A DNA stretch of 64,000 nucleotides from NCBI GenBank assembly GCA_030248295.1, contig JASANH010001333.1, positions 1 to 64,000 of the forward strand, written 5' to 3'. Position 1 is the first letter of the stretch. Every line of letters starts with the position of its first letter. Of this stretch, positions 1-10,017 are shown piece by piece. This stretch comes from Mesodorylaimus sp. YZB2_4 (Eukaryota; Nematoda; Enoplea; Dorylaimida; Dorylaimidae). Both the position numbers and the translations under genes were made by a program. The notes beneath the pieces are model-generated. The model did no database searches. It was given only the letters and a program-made list of their open reading frames with translations, and was not told where the DNA came from.

Positions 1-90
1 TCCCACTGAAAGTTGAACCAAAAATCCCAGTCCCACTGAAAGTTGAACCAGAAATCCCAGTCCCACCGAAAGTGGAGCCAGAAATCCCAG
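1..90 (+). repeat. 30-bp coding tandem repeat (3 copies)
   Basis: Three head-to-tail 30-bp units at 1-30, 31-60 and 61-90 with few differences. They encode a 10-residue Pro/Val/Glu/Lys repeat in the frame of the DUF5648 gene. More copies may lie upstream of the window. Confidence 0.9.
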
Positions 91-2587
91 TCCCGCCTCC
101 AGTAGTGCCTCCTGTGCAACCACAAACTCCTGCTCCACCTCCTATTAGTCAATCCGTAACAACAGAGGGAACCACCAAGAAGCCACCAGCACCTACAAAG
201 CGTCCTCGACCATGCTCAAACTCAGAAAAGTCAAGCGAGGAGCGCCCATGTTGCCACAGGTGCTCCGAGTCTTCAGAGTCATCTGAGTCATCTGAGTCAA
301 AAGAAATAAGTCCTGCTGCCAAACCTTCGATCTCCACTACACCAGCGCCACGGAAATGCTGCCCACAGAATCTGGGTAAGTTCAGCCTTTTGCTAGACTC
401 TTAATATTTCAGGTTTCCTTGCTTGTCACTCTAATTTGAGTTTCCCATAACTCATACAGTATTTGCACGCATTCAGAATTAGAAACATCTATCTGGTTGA
501 TAGCGCAAGGGCATATTGCATACTTTACACTTTGGGTAAGCTACAATAACATTGCATTGACACCCACTTGCAAGAGATAATCTTTAACACACACTAACTA
601 ACGTGTTTTTGCTCGCACATTATCCATACATATTTGAAAAACATAAAAACATGTGACGAGTGCTGCTGGTTTAGAATTCAATTTTATGGACTCTAAAAAC
701 AAAACCTTCCAAATGACGAATAAACTCCTGACAGTGGATTTTTGCTTTCAGTGCCCCTTTATCGATTATACTCGCCATCAACAGGCGATCACTTTTACAC
801 AACTAACTTTGGAGAGGCCAATCGAGCTGTGCGTTTATTCAAGTACAAAAGAGAGGGCTCACCAGGACTCGTGTCAACCAGGCCCGATAGCTGTGAGTGC
901 AGCAATTTCCGTCCAGTATATCGCCTCTTCAAGCCTGGGGCAAAAGCTGATCATTTCTACACCCATAATGCCGACGAAGCCGCAAATGCCGCCAAGAAAC
1001 TTGGATACAGGCGAGAAGGAATCGCTTTTTATGGCGCCAGCGCAAGCGGAGACTGTGGAGCTAGCGAAGGATTGCTCAGGTCAGCCAGGTCTTTCTACAT
1101 TGTCTTTAGTTAGGCAGTTTCCTGAAAACCGAATTTTGTTTCAGATACTGGCGTGGGTCCGACCATTTTTACACCACCAATATTGCTGAAGGTAACAAGA
1201 ATGTTCTTCCGTTTGGTGGAAAATATGAAGGCATCACGTCCTACATATGGCCATCGAATTGGACCCTTGATAGCTGCAAAGGAAAGCCGCCTGTAGCAAA
1301 AGATCCACCTGTCTCGACTAGCACAACAAAACCTCCAAGAAAAAACCCTCTAACAACTGCTGTGACCACGACTCATGTGACTGCACCCCCTCGGCCGACC
1401 TGCTGCTTGACAAATTTAGGTAAGCAGACACCATGAACGATCAATAGTGCTCCGTAGGGGAAGATTTCGAACATGATTGCCCGTCCTTATTTTCTTGCGA
1501 AAAGCTCTCTTTAGAAGTGCCACTTCCAGGGGTAGCCATGTAACTGGTTTTTAGGCTCTTCTAGAGGCATTAAGCTACGCGTACTGGACCAGAGTATGGA
1601 TACACTGTATTTTACTTAGTATTTTCTTCGAAGAGTTTTATTTGAGCAATGCACAACATTTCAGCATGACGAAATATTATTATTTATCATTTTCAAATTT
1701 TGTTGGTTCTTGAATCCTTCTTTCTTTGCTTGGTGCATTTAGAATCTGCATAGACAGGAGAACAGAACCTGGCGATTGGCGGTCACCCGTCATCCCCCCC
1801 CCCCCCCCCGGCTGCGCACTCTTTTCACAAGCCGTAAACCCTTGTCGCAAGCAGGAGCATGGCGGCAATTCAAATTTTTTAGTATTAAGTGAGCGATAAA
1901 AAGGCCAGTAGATACTTTTGTAGAAGAATAACGAAAAAGGTAAAAGGCAATGGAAAAATTAAAATTTTCCCTCGCTAGGGGATATAAGTACGGGCTATAG
2001 GATTTCACAGGGATCTGATCCTGGGATAAGTGAAAATTGACAGTAAACATGTATTCAGGAATGGAAAATTCTTTGTTTCTAGTGCCTCTTTATCGGCTAT
2101 TTTCTCCGACCTCCAACGACCACTTTTACACCACCTCGCTACCAGAGGCCCTTCGTGCCACAACCAAAGAATACGGCAGTTACAAATTCGAAGGCTCAGC
2201 TGGTCGAGTGGCGTCAAGTGGTGACGACTGCCAATGTAACACTGCCGGCTTCGTGCCTGTACATCGTCTGTACAAAGGTGGCCAACGCGCTGACCATTTC
2301 TATACGACTAACGCCAACGAAGCAAACAGGGCCGCCATTGCATTAGGGTACAAAAGGGAAGGAACTGCATTTTACTGCTCTGCGGCAGCTAATCAGTGCG
2401 GAGCTACAAAAGGTCTGAACAGGTGAGTGCTAAGCATCCAGCCTTACAGCAATTTGTGACCCCAAATTTTGATAGGTATCTCCGCGGAAATGATCACTTT
2501 TATACCACCGATGTGAACGAGGGTAAGAAGAATGTCTTAGCACTTGGAGGAAAATATGAAGGCATAACATGCTATATCTGGCCATGA
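1..2587 (+). CDS. DUF5648-module secreted-type protein (5' end outside window)
   Basis: Partial gene. Exons read as <1-375, 752-1079, 1145-1419, 2083-2422 and 2476-2587; phases (1,2,1,2) join in frame and the stop is TGA at 2585. The first exon has three 10-residue repeats (V-P-L/P-K-V-E-P-E-I-P) and a Pro/Ser/Thr-rich stretch with CC pairs. Then come two homologous modules, each of three HFYTT-type repeats: YRLYSPSTGDHFYTT, a KADHFYT copy, and WRGSDHFYTT or LRGNDHFYTT, ending in GKYEGIT-x-YIWP. A Thr/Pro-rich linker with a CC pair separates the modules. The YRLY...DHFYTT repeat is the one catalogued as DUF5648, whose function is unknown. Short introns (65 and 53 bp) interrupt each module at the same codon. 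No signal peptide is visible because the start is upstream; a secreted or cuticle role is inference. Confidence 0.85.
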
Positions 2588-2679
2588 TCATGCAAGCATA
2601 TGTCATTGAATGCTGATACTTCCAGTGTGCCTTAGCTGACTGAGACTGATATTTGGTGCATACAGTGTATGATGACCAG

Positions 2680-2685
2680 AATAAA
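2680..2685 (+). terminator. polyadenylation signal AATAAA
   Basis: AATAAA about 93 bp after the TGA of the DUF5648 gene, on the same strand and at a suitable distance for 3' end formation. Confidence 0.6.
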
Positions 2686-3299
2686 ATGAATGGATTCGAG
2701 TTATAGCAGATTTTTTAGTGGAGACAAAGACGAAGTCATGCGCTGTTTTTGGAATGCGACTCGGTGCGTTTGACTCGGAGCACGTTTCCACCTCGTTTAG
2801 CATATATTCGAAATGAATGACATTGACGTCAATGGAAACAGGTGTCTTTACATAAAAGCATAAACGGAGAAGATAAAAAGTGAAACCGGAATCTATTCGC
2901 TCACCAAGTTCTGTCTGGCTTCTCTGAGCATCAAATTTGAACTTGGCACAAGTTTTGATTTTTAGGCCCTTTTTTCCAGAACAATGTCTGTCAAGTCATG
3001 CACAGAAGTGACAGGGTGTTAAATGCACACAGCACAAAACTACACGGCAGCGCAACTGACGGGCAGAGGGATAATCAGAGGCCAAATGCAACGAGTTATG
3101 AAACCCTGATACCTAAAATGACGTGACATTGGAATCTGGTCATGAACTCAACAAGTTCTGTCGTCTCGGCATCAATTTGAAGCTTTTCACCTTCGAGTGC
3201 GCTGTTAAGTGCTCGATGATGTGCTAAACAGAGACAGACAGTCGGCGTACATCTTGAGGGCCTACTGTATATCTGGGGGGGGGGGACAGGTTAGCTTTT
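2686..3299. other. intergenic, no gene seen
   Basis: No conserved coding exon seen on either strand. It ends in an 11-G tract at 3275-3285 just before an inverted-repeat element. Confidence 0.6.
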
Positions 3300-3514
3300 T
3301 GTAACCCCCCGCCTGGTAGGCCATGGCGAGTGGGAGAGAGTAATCGATACTCTCCCCTGGCTGGGAAACGTCAACCCCTCGGGTTGATGTTTCAGCCGTA
3401 GGTATAGTCGCAAGACTATCCTGCTCCAGTCGGAGTTTTTGTCCCGCCGACTTCCGTCGGCCTCCCTCCCTCCCTCCTACCCCCTCCCTCCTACGCCTGC
3501 CAGGCTTGGTTACA
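3300..3514 (+). mobile_element. MITE-like element, family R1 (TGTAACC ends)
   Basis: 215-bp element starting TGTAACC...GCCTGGTAGGC and ending GCCTGCCAGGC..GGTTACA, so the termini are inverted. GCTTTT flanks both sides and is a possible target duplication. The core is recognisable by a short palindrome (AACCCCTCGGGTTGATG) and by CCAGTCGGAGTTTTTGTCCC. Related copies lie at about 6930-7094, 7374-7575 (inverted), 7803-7970, 14150-14344 and 35172-35321. It has no coding capacity, so it is probably non-autonomous. Confidence 0.7.
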
Positions 3515-3714
3515 GCTTTTGCACCAAGACATAGGGTTGGGAAACCAAATCTTTACTCCTCGTTCATGGCTAAAACATCACACGGCTGGGTGACTTCCAG
3601 CATCCGGCTCCGCGCAGACGATAGATTACCTCAGCACGCATCTGCGGCAAGGACAGCGCGAAAACTAGGATTTTCTTCAGAACACACAAGCCTCTATTAA
3701 CAACTCTTGATATA

Positions 3715-3720
3715 TTTATT
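3715..3720 (-). terminator. polyadenylation signal of S28 gene 1
   Basis: AATAAA on the minus strand about 135 bp past the stop of the first S28 gene. The paralogue has the same arrangement at 9865-9870. Confidence 0.55.
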
Positions 3721-3854
3721 TGATGGGTCACGATCCAGTACAAGGTTGGAGGTTGGTCATGCTCCTTTCCGTCACATTCTCGTCCGACTACCCACTACAA
3801 TAGCTCTACGCAGCAATACAGCTTCGCAACTTGCTCATTCCCTGGTCGGCTCTG

Positions 3855-6599
3855 CTACCAACAGAATAAACACCATATAAATAAGCTAACAACGCAAGTA
3901 AGGCAACTATTACAATGTAAGCCCGAGCCTGATTTCTCGTGGTCCCACAGCCACCCATGAACAATTTTTTTCATTTGAGCTCTGACTTTTATAATCTCCT
4001 GGGTGTCCTTTGGGTGGTGCGCACGCAGGTCGTAGTGATGGGCAGCCTTGGGGATATCGATAGCGGCGAGGGATGGGTCGGCGCCCCTCAGTTGATCCTG
4101 CTTGATTCCACTGGCAAACCAAGGGTCCAGTTCACCGTTGCTAGAAAGGATGGATGGCAAAGAAGTAAAAGTGAAAAACTATGATGATTTGACTTTTCCT
4201 GAAACAATGGGGTCACGAAATTTTGAGACTGGCTTCAGGCAGGTTTTCTTGGTTCTGCATTCTATCAATTAGAAGTTCGATATGTGAATAGCTTCTTGGC
4301 ATTTCTGCCTTTTGCACCCTAAATGTCAGATAAGCCAAGGCTATGATCTCTTTTTGAAAGTTGGCATTTCTGCAGAAGATGTCAAGTCTTTTTGAACTTG
4401 GGTGTTTAGGTGGAATAAAACAAGCATGTTTAAAGGGCAAACTGTCGTATCCACTCCCAAATATTAGTGACCAACAGTAAACTTGCCAGAGGGGTTCGAA
4501 GTTTGTTGCCTACCTGAATATAATATTCGACGAATTCCTTATTCTTTCAAGGCCGTAAGCATTTGTGAGGAAAGGATTTGCAGTATTATTAGTCCCGAAA
4601 TGTTTGTTACACCGGTCGAAATAATCTTGCTCATCCCAAGGCTGCTGGATGGACAAGCCAGTTCCGTTGCTGCAGTAGCGAAATGCAAGTTCGCCACAAG
4701 TCTACACGAAAACCAATGCTCATATCCACTATACTGCAGCTGGTGCAGGCCAGGATTATGGTAGGAGTTGCACTGGTACAGTGGGTAGACGGTTTTGACG
4801 ACGTCTATCCTCCCATTTGGTAGCAAGCGGCAGGCCCTTACCTGGTTTAATGCAAGTGACCGAAGGGTAACCCACAAACCCTCGCTGACCTTGTGTCCTC
4901 AGGCAGTTCGGCCAAATGGAGAGACAAAGAGGGAAGATGTCCCCAGGCAGCCTTGCTTACTAGGTTTGACCTGCCCAGCTCTAGGCATAATGTGAGTGCG
5001 CCCTGGAGTGGGAGCAAGTTCTTTCGAGCAATGGCAGGTGGGCGTTTGATCCTCCAAATGACCACTGAGCAGGCAGCCCTTCATAAACAGTATGTATAGC
5101 TTCAGAAGCCGACCTCCTTCAATGGGGATCGAAACCATGGACAGCCGCTCGCGCGCGGCAACCACAAGTACGAAACGAGGCGCACAGGCACAATAGCCCT
5201 ACATTGGAGAAGATACGCGGGGAGCGGATGGTCTCAAAAACCGTCCAGGCAGGTCGCCTGGTCGCAGGTGCCTGTGACATCAACCCGACGGGTTTATGCC
5301 TCGCCTGGAGGGCCAACGAAGGCAAGTTAAGGCAAGCATATGCACTACCTTCTCCGCAGGCCAAACACACCTACCTGCACTAACCAGTTCAGCCGATCGC
5401 TCATTACATTTCGCCTAAGCGCGAAACATTCTAAAGTGCCAGAATAGTTGTAGAATACCGAAATTGCTTTATAAATGTTGTCGAGAAGCTGGTCGTCATC
5501 CGTGAAATTTTCCTTCAGATATTTGCAGGCTTCCTGAAATTGATTCTACTCTGAAAATTATCAACCTGGAAGCGGCAATCATACTCTGACTGGCCACTCC
5601 GGCAACGGAGTCATCTGATTAGAGGCGTATGGATAATCGAACATGGCCAGCATTTGCCACCCTTCATTGAGTCTGTCGAACAAACCAGTCCTATATGAAT
5701 CTACCATGTCAACGCACGTGCTGAAATGTTCAGTGACCCATTCTTGACCGTCCTCTGAAATTCCCCATTCATAGCCAACTATCGTTAGCTCCAGCACATT
5801 CTGTACCTGTTTCGAATTTCTTTTTAAGAACATCCCACGATTTCTTGATGTTTTCAACACATTTTGGAGACTCTTGGAAATACGTGAATGTGGTCCGCTC
5901 ATCAACTGTCCAACAAGGTGCGTCTCCCCCGACTAGCTGTCTGATGGGTGCTGATGCGGCGATTGCGCTAAAGTGGAAGACATTATTTTCACCAACTTTC
6001 TAGTGGAATCCATACCCTGTGACGATTTGAGGATATTTCAGACGCATCCAAGCCGAGAGCATGCCTGCATACGACCCACCAAACGTGATCACTGGGCTGT
6101 TTGCTGCTCCAGACACATTCGATTTTAACCAATGGAGAAACACTGCGTAGTCCTCCAGTGCTTGGTCCACTGTCAATGTTTCCACATAGGGCATGGTGAA
6201 GGATAAATTTCCGTATGGCAACGAGTGACCATAAAATCGGTGCTCAACAAAAACAAGCATTGCACCGAACTCGGGGGCCCAGTCCGACATCAGACCCTAC
6301 AATAGAACAGTCACAGTATTAGCAGTGCGAGTGTCACCCGTGATACTTGCATTATACGCAGCGAACTCCTCGATATCGCCTTCACTGCCAGTGCAAAAGA
6401 ATATGGGTCCTCCATTCGAATTCCACCAGGTATCGTTGATCAGGTATCGAACACTGAATGTTCCATTGGCCGAAGAGAAGTGATTGATGGGCATGCCATC
6501 GTAGATCTCTGTGCGCCACTCATACGATTCTCCTCTTTTGTCTGAAATCACTATTCTCAAATACACAACGAAAAGAGCAACGTATTTCCAAACAGCCAT
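3855..6599 (-). CDS. S28 family serine carboxypeptidase, copy 1
   Basis: Seven exons on the minus strand: 6599-6351, 6296-6016, 5967-5807, 5754-5585, 5533-5375, 4701-4514 and 4140-3855, giving 497 residues. S28 enzymes (lysosomal Pro-X carboxypeptidase, dipeptidyl peptidase II, nematode pcp genes) remove residues after proline. The model has an N-terminal signal-like segment (MAVWKYVALFVVYL), GGPIFFCTGSEG, EHRFYGHSLPYG, catalytic Ser in FGGSYAG, catalytic Asp in SNGELDPW and catalytic His in AAHHYDLR. The C terminus ends in a short hydrophobic run ([12 protein letters not shown]) that could be a membrane or lipid-anchor signal. Intron 1 (54 bp) keeps frame only with a GC donor (GCAAGT). The 673-bp intron 5 is largely an interspersed repeat. 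It is the tandem paralogue of the gene at 10018-13298. Confidence 0.9.
5190..5375 (+). mobile_element. interspersed repeat, family R2, inside S28 intron
   Basis: Copy of a repeat beginning near AATAGCCCTACATTGGAGAAG, with the palindromic core CATCAACCCGACGGGTTTATG, and ending in GCAGGCCAAACACACCTAC. Other copies: 7330-7802 (interrupted), 27527-27742 (reverse) and 32377-32960 (reverse, interrupted). It lies in intron 5 of S28 gene 1 and abuts exon 5, so its last bases, read on the minus strand, form the splice donor GTAGGT. Confidence 0.75.
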
Positions 6600-6929
6600 T
6601 TCTGAATTTTACTTTGAAAGTTGATTTGTAGCACACGCTTAAGAGTAGAGAAGGTGTTGTAGGCAAGAAAATACCTGCGGCGGTGAATCCAGTTTCGGTC
6701 AGTCAGTCGACTGGCTGTAGGCACATGTCGAAAGACAGCGAAAACATAGTATTATAACTAAATTTGGCGATTACGCGCCAAGATTTAATCCGAACGGAGT
6801 TTCATAGCGAATAAATGAAGGGCGACTCTAAATCCGCAGATTTTTAGGATTTACGGGTACGAAACACTGGAAAAGCCGACAGGGACGACTCCGGGTTGAC
6901 CATGCCAAATATTCTTATATTATCATTCC
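6600..6929. other. upstream region of S28 gene 1
   Basis: No coding exon seen. It should contain the 5' UTR and promoter of the minus-strand S28 gene. No TATA box or spliced-leader acceptor could be assigned with confidence. Confidence 0.4.
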
Positions 6930-7094
6930 TGGCGGTCGCGAGATGGATACTGTCCCATGGCTGGGAAACGTCAACCAGCTGGGATGATGTTTCAGCAGCA
7001 GGTACAGAGAGAGGCTTACCTTCTTCCAGTCGGACTTTTTGTCCCAGAGACTCAGGTCGCCCACATCTCCCGCCGCCTGGGTGCTCAGGTTACA
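6930..7094 (+). mobile_element. R1 MITE-like copy (diverged)
   Basis: Shares the core with the element at 3300-3514 (TGGCTGGGAAACGTCAACC, then CCAGTCGGACTTTTTGTCCC) and ends in GGTTACA. The left border is approximate. Confidence 0.55.
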
Positions 7095-7329
7095 CTCTAG
7101 TAGAATCAGGTGGGTGGCTTTGGACTAGAAGTCTTCCCTGCCAAAAAGTATACTGGTGTAGCTGTGCATAGCATGTGGTGTACTTGATCAACCAACCGCC
7201 TGCCTGGAATAAAAAGGGGGATTTTTCTGATGGGAAGTACATATTCTACGTTGGGCTCATCGGAGGACCTGTATGAGGAACTATGTGTAGAGGCGTGGTT
7301 GGGGGCAAGGTTTCTTGAGCGAGACTTTG

Positions 7330-7802
7330 TAATAGGCGGAGTAGCCCTACATTGGAGAAGATACCGCGGGGAGTGTAATCAGTTCTGGTAGGCGTAGGAG
7401 GGAGGTGGCCGACCGAAGTCGGCGGGACAAAAACTCCGACTGGAGCAGGATAGTCTTGCGACTATACTGTACCTGCGGCTGAAACATCAACCCGAGGGGT
7501 TGACGTCTCCCAGCCAGGGGAGAGTATCGATTACTCTCTCCCACTCGCCATTGCCTACCAGGCATGAGGGTTACAGGAGCCGATGGACTCCAAAATGCTC
7601 CAGGCAGGTCACCTAGTCGTAGGTGCCTGAGGCATCAACCCGACGGGTTTATGCCTCGCCTGGAGGAGCGTTTGAGCAGCCAACGAAGGCCTGACAAGCT
7701 ATATGAGGCGACCAGTTATGGCAACCACACACTGCTCCGTGTATAAGGCAGCCTGTTAAGGCAACCAGATACACTACCTTCTCCACAGGCCAAACACACC
7801 TA
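7330..7802 (+). mobile_element. R2 repeat split by a nested R1 element
   Basis: The left part (AATAGGCGGAGTAGCCCTACATT) and right part (CATCAACCCGACGGGTTTATG to CAGGCCAAACACACCTAC) match the uninterrupted copy at 5190-5375. Bases 7374-7575 are an inserted R1 element. Confidence 0.7.
7374..7575 (-). mobile_element. R1 MITE-like element nested in R2
   Basis: Reverse-orientation copy of the 3300-3514 element, from TGTAATC to GGTTACA. The flanks GGGAG and GGAG look like a short duplication of the GGGAG present once in the intact R2 copy at 5190-5375. Confidence 0.7.
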
Positions 7803-7970
7803 CTACATAATCTATGATGTAACCGTACTAAAGAGCCTATTTGATCTTCCTTGGCTGGGCAACGTCAGCCTCTCGGGATAATGTTTCAGTCCCAGGTGTG
7901 GTCGTAGAACTCGTCTTGATACAGTCTGATCATGAGATTTTGTTCAACGCCTGCCAGGCTTGGTTATGTC
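7803..7970 (+). mobile_element. R1-like copy (degenerate)
   Basis: Contains TTGGCTGGGCAACGTCAGCC, TAATGTTTCAGTCCCAGGTG and the terminal GCCTGCCAGGCTTGGTTA, which matches the right end of the 3300-3514 element. The left border is uncertain. Confidence 0.45.
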
Positions 7971-9285
7971 CAGTATACCCTGCACGAGCCTGAATCCGCA
8001 GCACTGGTACTCACAAACGGATTGGTCACGAAGGAATTTGAAATAAATAGCTGCCAGGAACGTAATCGCTGGGCACATAAGTCAGCAGAACTTGAAGTGC
8101 ATTTGATCGGTTAAATAGCAGGTCACGTTTGAAAGCTATGACGGTTTGGTGGAAGGCTGCTGGTAAGATGAGACATAATGGTGCTAACAAAACCTGCAGT
8201 AGGGTGCCACCTACAATTGCTTTGAGTGGCCCAACAATCAGTGGAATAAAGGGGCGGGCGTAAAATAGAGTAAAAGTGTCCAATTGATTTGGCTAGACAC
8301 ACAATCAGAATTTTTTAAAATCGGGCAATGTCATGTGAGTGTCTTCTTATCGGGATGTGAGCCAGCCGTAAAACCCCTGGAGTAGAGATTCTGTCAATTT
8401 GAAATCTGCATCCCCGCTGCAGACTGCTGCCAGTCCTTCTCTCATCATTCCGACCAAATCGCTTTGTCTTGCTCCGCCTGACTGCGAGCGTACCAAGAAA
8501 CTATCTGACATTGGTTAAAGCGTTGGTCCCGCATTGCTTGGGCCAGCAACCCTGAGTGGGAGGCTGCAGTTCTATTCCGGCTGAGGACGGCAGTTTATTA
8601 ATCCCGTTCTCAGAGGGGGAGCCAGTCTTCGACGGCAGTTTAGTAAGTCCGTCGCTGGCCTCTCGCTGGCACTCACCCCGTACTGTCAAGTGGTGGACGC
8701 CGTACGAGTGAAGAATCAGGAAACTGGCCCTCGAACACCATTCGGGAAGGTCCCTCCCTTCTCGCCCAGTATATGCTATAGGCAAAACGAAATGGTAGTC
8801 CCGTGGGGGAACTGGGGTGGCACGGGACCCAACCCACAAAATGAAAAAAATATCTGACGCAATGTCAGAGAGCAAAGTTACAGTGGCAATCGGCTCGCCA
8901 TATTATTTGGAATGGATTGAAGGAATCCCAAGATTTTATTTTCAACGTTTCAGCTAATAGCATTTATGACCAGCTTGTACCTGGGATGTTCTGTTGTCAC
9001 GTTTGCTGAAGTGACACATTACGTCAATGGACATCGTGTACACGACACGAACTAGGGCCTGCTGCTGGACCAGCAAATATACAGTAGTTTCTTCTAACAT
9101 TAAGCTCAAACTGTCGAAAATTGATGAACTCTTTATTGTACAGTCTGCATGCTTATTCATGTACTATTTTCTGATCAGCCCGTCTTGCTTGCCCAAAACT
9201 CCCTACACTGTTCATATGAGCACATACTGTGTGTTCGTGAAGTTGATATCACCAGCGCTATTCATCACACGATGCACCGGGCAAT
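7971..9285. other. intergenic, repeat fragments
   Basis: No supported gene. A hydrophobic 85-codon reading frame at 8026-8283 (-) has no recognisable family. Bases 8590-8790 resemble 34920-35440 and are interspersed repeat sequence. Confidence 0.4.
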
Positions 9286-9493
9286 GCATGTCACGTCATA
9301 CTGTACCCATAGCCAAGCACCATACAGCGCACTTGAGGGCTGAGGAGCACGTAAGTATTTGACGATCATTTTTGCCCTGGCGGGAGTCGAACCCTCCACT
9401 GTCAGCATGCATGATGCAGTATAAAGAGACAGAATGACTGGGCAATAATGACAGACTCATAACACCAAGTGCTCTATCGAGATCGAGTAGCGG
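9286..9493 (-). mobile_element. tRNA-derived SINE copy (variant head)
   Basis: The body (CATAGCCAAGCACCATACAG, then a box B-like GGTTCGACTCC on the minus strand) matches the SINE at 50029-50210. The tRNA-like 5' part differs and includes CTCGATAGAGCACTTGG, resembling an A box. The copy is diverged and its borders are approximate. Confidence 0.55.
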
Positions 9494-9864
9494 CACTGCA
9501 GAGATGACTCTTGTTCAGTGATACTCGAATAGAAGCATTGTCAGTCCATAGTTTGTGTCCTAGCTCCCACAGCAGACAACCTCCACCTGAACATCACTGC
9601 GTTGAAAAGACATTTGCTGCTCTAATCGTGAGCAGAAACAGAAATGAATTGCGATTTTTACTAGTTTGCAAACAAAAAATAGGCACAGCAGGATTTATTG
9701 ATTTATGTATTTTTTACTCCATCGAGCAACAAAAACTCAATCACCTGGCATTCTTGAACGCTGTTAAGAGATCTGGCATCTTACTAAGGTGCGATCAGGA
9801 CAGGAGCAAACGAAGGATACAATTTCCATCATTCGCAGTAAAGAAGAGCTCGCTGCAAGATATG
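9494..9864. other. intergenic, no gene seen
   Basis: No conserved exon or RNA gene recognised on either strand. Confidence 0.4.
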
Positions 9865-9870
9865 TTTATT
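9865..9870 (-). terminator. polyadenylation signal of S28 gene 2
   Basis: AATAAA on the minus strand about 148 bp beyond the stop. The 3' UTR between here and the stop is recognisably related to that of S28 gene 1 (shared GAATGAGCAAG and GTAGAGCTA segments) and includes a 13-C tract (plus strand, 9923-9935). Confidence 0.55.
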
Positions 9871-10017
9871 TGATTTACATGAAGGCCTAGTGCAAGAGAC
9901 ACAAGTCGGTCTTGCTCCCCTGCCCCCCCCCCCCCTTCGTCACATTCTCTTCTGATCATCACTAGCTCTACGGAGCAATACAGCTTCTGCGCCTTGCTCA
10001 TTCCCTGGTCGACTCCT

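Noticed and set aside
742..1113. Treating the two DUF5648 frames as separate single-exon genes
   Set aside because: Splice sites and phases show they are exons of one gene with linker exons between them.
3506..3700. 64-codon plus-strand frame after the R1 element
   Set aside because: Begins inside the repeat terminus with a non-ATG start and shows no conserved motif.
8026..8283. 85-codon hydrophobic minus-strand frame, faintly like the C-terminal part of sideroflexin
   Set aside because: The resemblance is limited to a few residues (RPF, GPL, APLC), with no upstream exon, so not supportable.
8501..8875. 124-codon minus-strand frame
   Set aside because: Overlaps interspersed repeat sequence also found at 35330-35440; no protein family.
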